The notes under the pieces: model-generated
What the model was told of the DNA's origin: nothing
Seen by the model: the letters and a program-made list of their open reading frames with translations, nothing else
The model's database searches: none
In this document: positions 63,527 through 64,000 of the stretch, one piece after another
Layout: the number at the start of each line of letters is the position of its first letter
Numbering within the stretch: the stretch's first letter is position 1
Made by a program: the position numbers and the translations under genes
Assembly: GCF_903914075.1 (NCBI RefSeq)
Contig: NZ_CAIWNQ010000001.1
Location: 496,001 to 560,000 of the forward strand
DNA from: Ruegeria sp. THAF57
GTDB taxonomy: Bacteria > Pseudomonadota > Alphaproteobacteria > Rhodobacterales > Rhodobacteraceae
DNA: 64,000 nucleotides
Direction of reading: 5' to 3'

Positions 63527-64000
63527 TTAACTCGCCCGTGCGAACTGAATGACAGCCTGTCCTGCGCTGTCTAGTAGCACAAGCGTATCGCCTTTGAACG
63601 CATAAGCCGTCACGCCGGACAGGGCTTTGAAGAACTCGCGCTCGATCTCATCCAGCGGCGGCGGGCAAGCCATCAGGGTCGCGGCCATGTTGTCAGGGAA
63701 GTCAATCTGACTTCCGGCAATCTCGGCCTCGCCTGCGAACCGGTTGCAGCCGCCGCTGCCTGAAAACGCCCCACCTTCGGCAAAGGCCAGTTCCGGGCGT
63801 TTTTCTGTCTCAAGCGGTTTTCCGTTCAGCCCGGTCGCCATCCACTTTGTGTTTTCCAACGTGGCGACCCCCTGTGGTTGGGCTTGGACCAGAACCAGAT
63901 CGACAGTGTTTCCTTCCTCGTTCGTCAGAACCGGATACGCCGTGTCCGTAGTGAACAGCAGCTTGTCACCCTGAAAGATAGACCCGCGCACGACATACCG
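63527..64000 (-). CDS. META-domain protein (partial, 5' end outside window)
   Basis: The C-terminal 157 residues of a minus-strand gene that runs off the right edge; the frame stays open through base 64000 (RYVVRGSIF at the edge). A META/HslJ-like domain is visible: LENTKWMATGLNGKPLETEKRPELAFAEGG followed by GSGGCNRFAGEAEI and MAATLMACPPPLDEIEREFFKALS. The upstream part looks like a YbaY-type or other lipoprotein domain. Such proteins are usually secreted and linked to stress or envelope; the N-terminus is not seen. Confidence 0.85.
   Translation of the reverse strand, partial: RYVVRGSIFQGDKLLFTTDTAYPVLTNEEGNTVDLVLVQAQPQGVATLENTKWMATGLNGKPLETEKRPELAFAEGGAFSGSGGCNRFAGEAEIAGSQIDFPDNMAATLMACPPPLDEIEREFFKALSGVTAYAFKGDTLVLLDSAGQAVIQFARAS

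Noticed and set aside
1..64000. Insertion sequences, prophage, CRISPR array, integration sites
   Set aside because: No transposase, integrase, phage structural gene, spaced repeats or terminal inverted repeats were seen. The only exact long repeat is the tRNA-Gly array, and I see no integrase or direct repeat next to either tRNA locus.

Overview
The window looks like ordinary chromosome of a marine roseobacter-type alphaproteobacterium (Rhodobacterales). The support is gene content: hisBHAFE interleaved with other genes, a propionyl-CoA carboxylase and methylmalonyl-CoA mutase cluster with an ScfR-type regulator, betI-betC-betA for choline-O-sulfate and choline, a DnaA-like HdaA, NnrU and several Rhodobacteraceae-type small proteins. 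GC is high and even. I see no insertion sequence, prophage, CRISPR array, rRNA or plasmid origin, so this is core and catabolic territory, not an island. The genus cannot be fixed from the sequence alone.

Layout. 1-2.0 kb: C-terminal half of pyruvate carboxylase with its terminator, then a MAPEG membrane protein. 2.3-2.6 kb: three identical tandem tRNA-Gly(GCC) genes. 2.7-8.7 kb: an acetyltransferase, a membrane protein, a free-standing Lrp-type sensor domain, then histidine genes hisB-hisH, hisA and hisF-hisE separated by two secreted orphan-domain genes on the other strand. 8.8-15.6 kb: a possible papain-fold lipoprotein, a CoA-binding protein, a possible small RNA, a YHS protein, a zinc-ribbon protein, rlmB, tRNA-Tyr, and a minus-strand run of a PLP enzyme, an aldonolactone-oxidase-like flavoprotein, a DUF2478 protein and NnrU. 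15.7-19.8 kb: quaternary-amine ABC transporter (binding protein, ATPase, double-length permease). 20.2-27.4 kb: a DNA glycosylase homologue, a metalloprotease-like lipoprotein, cytochrome c, Lol lipoprotein export, glycosyltransferase, proS. 27.6-29.9 kb: an FAD oxidoreductase plus 2-oxoglutarate/Fe(II) oxygenase pair. 30-36.6 kb: PerM-like protein, HdaA, Ppx, an EEP-fold phosphodiesterase, DjlA, GNAT and VOC proteins. 36.7-49.3 kb: propionate region with scpA, pccA, pccB, a DcaP-like porin, small secreted proteins, an MFS exporter and an ScfR/PccR-like regulator. 49.3-53.5 kb: YdcH-like protein and betA, betC, betI. 53.5-64 kb: exporters with an ArgP-like regulator, YebC, SLC13 permease, amidotransferase, BASS symporter, FAD dehydrogenase and a partial META-domain protein.

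How the parts connect. An almost identical 18-bp palindrome lies in front of betI and in front of the ABC transporter 33 kb away, so one TetR repressor (BetI) probably controls both uptake and oxidation. TTTGCAAA-type boxes lie between pccB and the MFS gene and in front of the ScfR-like gene, which points to propionyl-CoA-responsive control. Least explained are two possible minus-strand small RNAs (about 9.87-9.99 kb and 42.06-42.18 kb), a 42-residue CxxCxxC protein gene at 44.16-44.29 kb and a 50-residue secreted-peptide candidate at 2.0-2.15 kb.
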